Assembly: GCA_017629035.1 (NCBI GenBank)
Contig: JAGBXX010000014.1
Location: forward strand, 49,983-113,982
DNA length: 64,000 nucleotides
Source of the DNA: Alistipes sp.
Lineage (GTDB): Bacteria; Bacteroidota; Bacteroidia; Bacteroidales; Rikenellaceae
Direction of reading: 5' to 3'
Translations under genes and position numbers: made by a program
Notes under the pieces: model-generated
Database searches by the model: none
Seen by the model: the letters and a program-made list of their open reading frames with translations, nothing else
Told to the model about the DNA's origin: nothing
Shown here: positions 62,327 through 64,000 of the stretch, piece by piece
How the letters are laid out: every line of letters begins with the position of its first letter
Position numbering within the stretch: the stretch's first letter is position 1

Positions 62327-62474
62327 CGCTATTATTATATATATAGGTATGCGTATCCACAAATTTAGCACTATTTTCGACCAAAGACAATAGCTGCGGC
62401 AAATTCATCGCACAAAAAATTAGGCCACAGCACTCTGCGGCCTAACTACTAACAAAGATGTATGCACAACGTAG

Positions 62475-62936
62475 CTACTCGAGATAAAATTTCACGGCCT
62501 CGATGTCGCAGGTCCACACCTTGCCATCGCCAAAATCGAGGTTAATCTTCGCTCTATCGGCAGTCAACTCTGCATTAAGAGAGGCAAACGTATGCTCATC
62601 GAGGTTAATCATTCCCGCAAGATTCTCTGCATAAAGTGTGACCTTGCCATCTATCAATTCGCCGTCGATTCTACGGAAGAAGATAGCCATAGGTTCACGC
62701 TGAATATCTGTACCAGCATCAGTAATAGCCAACGAGTAGCCACCCTCTGTAAGCTTATGAAGCTCCACGTGCATAAAGAATGTGCCCTGCACCTCGCCCA
62801 TCTGCTCAGTAAGGTCGCCCTCGTAGAATGCCGCATCAGGGAATCGCTGAGCTGTCAACGGCTTATCAAAGTCTGGATCGCACGCCATGGCAATAACTGC
62901 CACGAGCGAGAGGAATAAAAATTTGATATACTTCAT
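62475..62936 (-). CDS. Small lipoprotein of unknown function
   Basis: A 153-residue lipoprotein (signal ending IAMAC, Cys at about 19). The mature 134 residues are beta-rich with a G-x-V-T-L-Y-A-E strand and an end VWTCDIEAVKFYLE, like a small lipid- or ligand-binding beta domain. I do not recognise a family. Single-gene unit with its own promoter box. Confidence 0.7.
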   Translation of the reverse strand: MKYIKFLFLSLVAVIAMACDPDFDKPLTAQRFPDAAFYEGDLTEQMGEVQGTFFMHVELHKLTEGGYSLAITDAGTDIQREPMAIFFRRIDGELIDGKVTLYAENLAGMINLDEHTFASLNAELTADRAKINLDFGDGKVWTCDIEAVKFYLE

Positions 62937-62993
62937 AGTAATTGAGATTTAATTTGGTTTGTTAATGTTTCGAACTTTTGCTTTTCGCTACTG

Positions 62994-63001
62994 CAAAGGT
63001 A
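62994..63001 (-). promoter_or_regulatory. -7 box TACCTTTG for the small lipoprotein
   Basis: Minus-strand match to TAnnTTTG, 57 nt before ATG 62936. Confidence 0.6.
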
Positions 63002-63050
63002 GAGCGCAAACAAGCATAAAACCAAATTTTTGAGGCTCAATTTTTTCCGC

Positions 63051-63134
63051 GGGGGGGGGATAACTCGCTGATTATCAACACTATGAAAAATTAAAATTTA
63101 GACATTTTTCAACCCATTGATAATCAATGAGTTA
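63051..63134. repeat. G9 tract and 18-bp inverted repeat
   Basis: Nine G in a row (63051-63059) are followed by inverted arms TAACTCGCTGATTATCAA (63061-63078) and TTGATAATCAATGAGTTA (63117-63134), 16 of 18 paired, loop 38 nt. No gene is seen in 62937-63202. Confidence 0.6.
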
Positions 63135-63202
63135 CAGCGCCAATTTTTGACCAACGCTGAAATACGCTAACTATCTAATTATCTGCATATTAGATAAATT
63201 CA

Positions 63203-63490
63203 CTAGTTAGAGTGTAGATTTGGCAAATATATACATTGCCACAACAGCTGCTCATCCGAATCATCTTCGTAAACATCCTTGTAAGTGACACGGTAGTGCA
63301 ACACACTATCCTTCAAACGCTGCTCCACCTTTGTAACTTCAATATCATTAGACTTATAAGAGGGATAAAGACGAGGAAAATGATTTTGCATCAACTCCTC
63401 AATATTTACCTCACTGCCTATATCTATCCACTTATTTGCAGCACACGATATAGAGCCCAACAAACATAGAACAAAAATGATACGTCTCAT
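63203..63490 (-). CDS. Small lipoprotein of unknown function (95 residues)
   Basis: A lipoprotein signal MRRIIFVLCLLGSISCAANK and about 80 mature residues with NHFPRLYPSYKSNDIEVTKVEQ and a strand YRVTYKDVYEDDSDEQLLWQC. No family recognised. No good promoter box was found upstream. The ORF is short, but the clean signal peptide supports it. Confidence 0.6.
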   Translation of the reverse strand: MRRIIFVLCLLGSISCAANKWIDIGSEVNIEELMQNHFPRLYPSYKSNDIEVTKVEQRLKDSVLHYRVTYKDVYEDDSDEQLLWQCIYLPNLHSN

Positions 63491-63858
63491 AAACTATAAT
63501 ATATTATATATATAGGTATACTGCGAATTGCTATCAATACAAAGTTAGAAATAATCTTTCTATTTTCAAATAGCAATCCGAGGAAAAGCTCACATCAAGG
63601 GCAGCAATTACATATAGCCTTGGCGTGTTTCTAATAAGATGAAACAGAAACCTTCAAAATAGATCACAATATCCAACCAACGTTAGGCACGATCAAAACA
63701 ATAAGCAACTCGAGTGTCAGGGGAGTGGTTATCGGTGGATTAAAATAAAACCGGCATGGGAGGATGCTAATATAACCGACACAGGTAGATGCAAATATAA
63801 CCGATACAGGCGGGCTCCTCAAGACATAGCCTGGGGTTGGCATTGAGTTGGGTAAACA
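63491..63858. other. Gene-free region next to the rRNA operon
   Basis: About 370 bp. It holds short tandem repeats at 63735-63812 and nothing else I can support. An antisense ORF there looks accidental. Confidence 0.6.
63735..63812. repeat. Three tandem units of 25-28 bp
   Basis: Units at 63763-63787 (GATGCTAATATAACCGACAC, then AGGTA) and 63788-63812 (GATGCAAATATAACCGATAC, then AGGCG) agree at 21 of 25 positions; a degenerate one (GGATTAAAATAAAACCGGCA type) precedes them at about 63735-63762. Confidence 0.65.
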
Positions 63859-63890
63859 CAAAAAAAAGCCGAACCCTAAAGGATTCGGCT
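63859..63890 (-). terminator. Terminator of the rRNA operon
   Basis: On the minus strand a stem AGCCGAATCC / GGGTTCGGCT (63890-63881, 63876-63867) with a 4-nt loop is followed by eight T. It lies directly after the 5S gene. Confidence 0.85.
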
Positions 63891-63891
63891 T

Positions 63892-64000
<109 letters not shown>

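Noticed and set aside
63664-63861. 65-codon minus-strand frame near the 5S gene
   Set aside because: Covers the short tandem repeats, lies directly downstream of the rRNA terminator, no promoter; judged accidental.

Overview
The window looks like a chromosomal segment of a gut Bacteroidales bacterium, most like Alistipes or another member of the Rikenellaceae (lineage inferred, not proven). The evidence is a fused LpxC-FabZ protein, many lipoproteins with a short signal and one cysteine, BACON and leucine-rich-repeat surface proteins, a DUF349 protein, a DUF1573 protein, and promoters of the Bacteroidota type (TAnnTTTG) in front of most transcription units. Base composition is close to balanced and fairly even. 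Codon use is also fairly even, with somewhat AT-richer stretches around 33.1-36.1 kb and 48.8-50.1 kb.

Layout. 1-9.1 kb: one long rightward operon for the cell surface (two leucine-rich-repeat proteins, a subtilisin-like lipoprotein, a DUF1573 protein, two more lipoproteins). 9.2-11.4 kb: lpxC-fabZ and lpxA on the minus strand, divergent from a TonB-like protein, a small exported protein, a membrane protein and a K+/H+ antiporter. 14.9-20.1 kb: argR and three lipoproteins. 20.2-23.7 kb: thiL facing a tight minus-strand operon aroQ - flippase - methyltransferase. 23.8-27.1 kb: ackA-ptb-buk, an acyl-phosphate / kinase operon for ATP formation from acetyl- and butyryl-type acyl-CoA. 27.4-33.1 kb: a DUF349 protein, pyrG and yidC. 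33.1-38.4 kb: accessory region with two YD-repeat lipoproteins, a repeat element, a LexA-like phage repressor, a small ORF and a phage terminase large subunit, then msrC. 38.4-42.7 kb: a dipeptidyl-peptidase IV-like protease, a second copy of the repeat element, proS. 43.1-48.7 kb: polyamine ABC transporter potABCD with an outer-membrane barrel protein. 48.8-52.9 kb: a small 11-residue-repeat protein, an AraC regulator, an MFS transporter, purC, hpf. 52.9-59.2 kb: xerC, an exported protein, lspA, tRNA-Leu, obgE, an SGNH/MBOAT acyl-transfer pair. 59.3-64 kb: a TonB-domain protein, a histidine kinase and response regulator, small proteins and the 3' end of a minus-strand rRNA operon (5S).

Most of the window is ordinary housekeeping. 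The most unusual signals are: (1) a family of about 131-bp palindromic elements at 35.2 and 41.1 kb, whose terminal repeats and central hairpin are conserved in structure with paired base changes, and whose right end supplies the stop codon of the neighbouring gene; (2) an isolated phage repressor / terminase pair with a candidate operator and no other phage genes; (3) a small protein built of 11-residue amphipathic repeats; (4) a polyamine-binding lipoprotein with an extra C-terminal membrane anchor, in an operon with an outer-membrane barrel; (5) four phased AGTGTTAA-type repeats upstream of a two-component system; and (6) two genes with a promoter box only 4 nt before the ATG, suggesting leaderless mRNAs.
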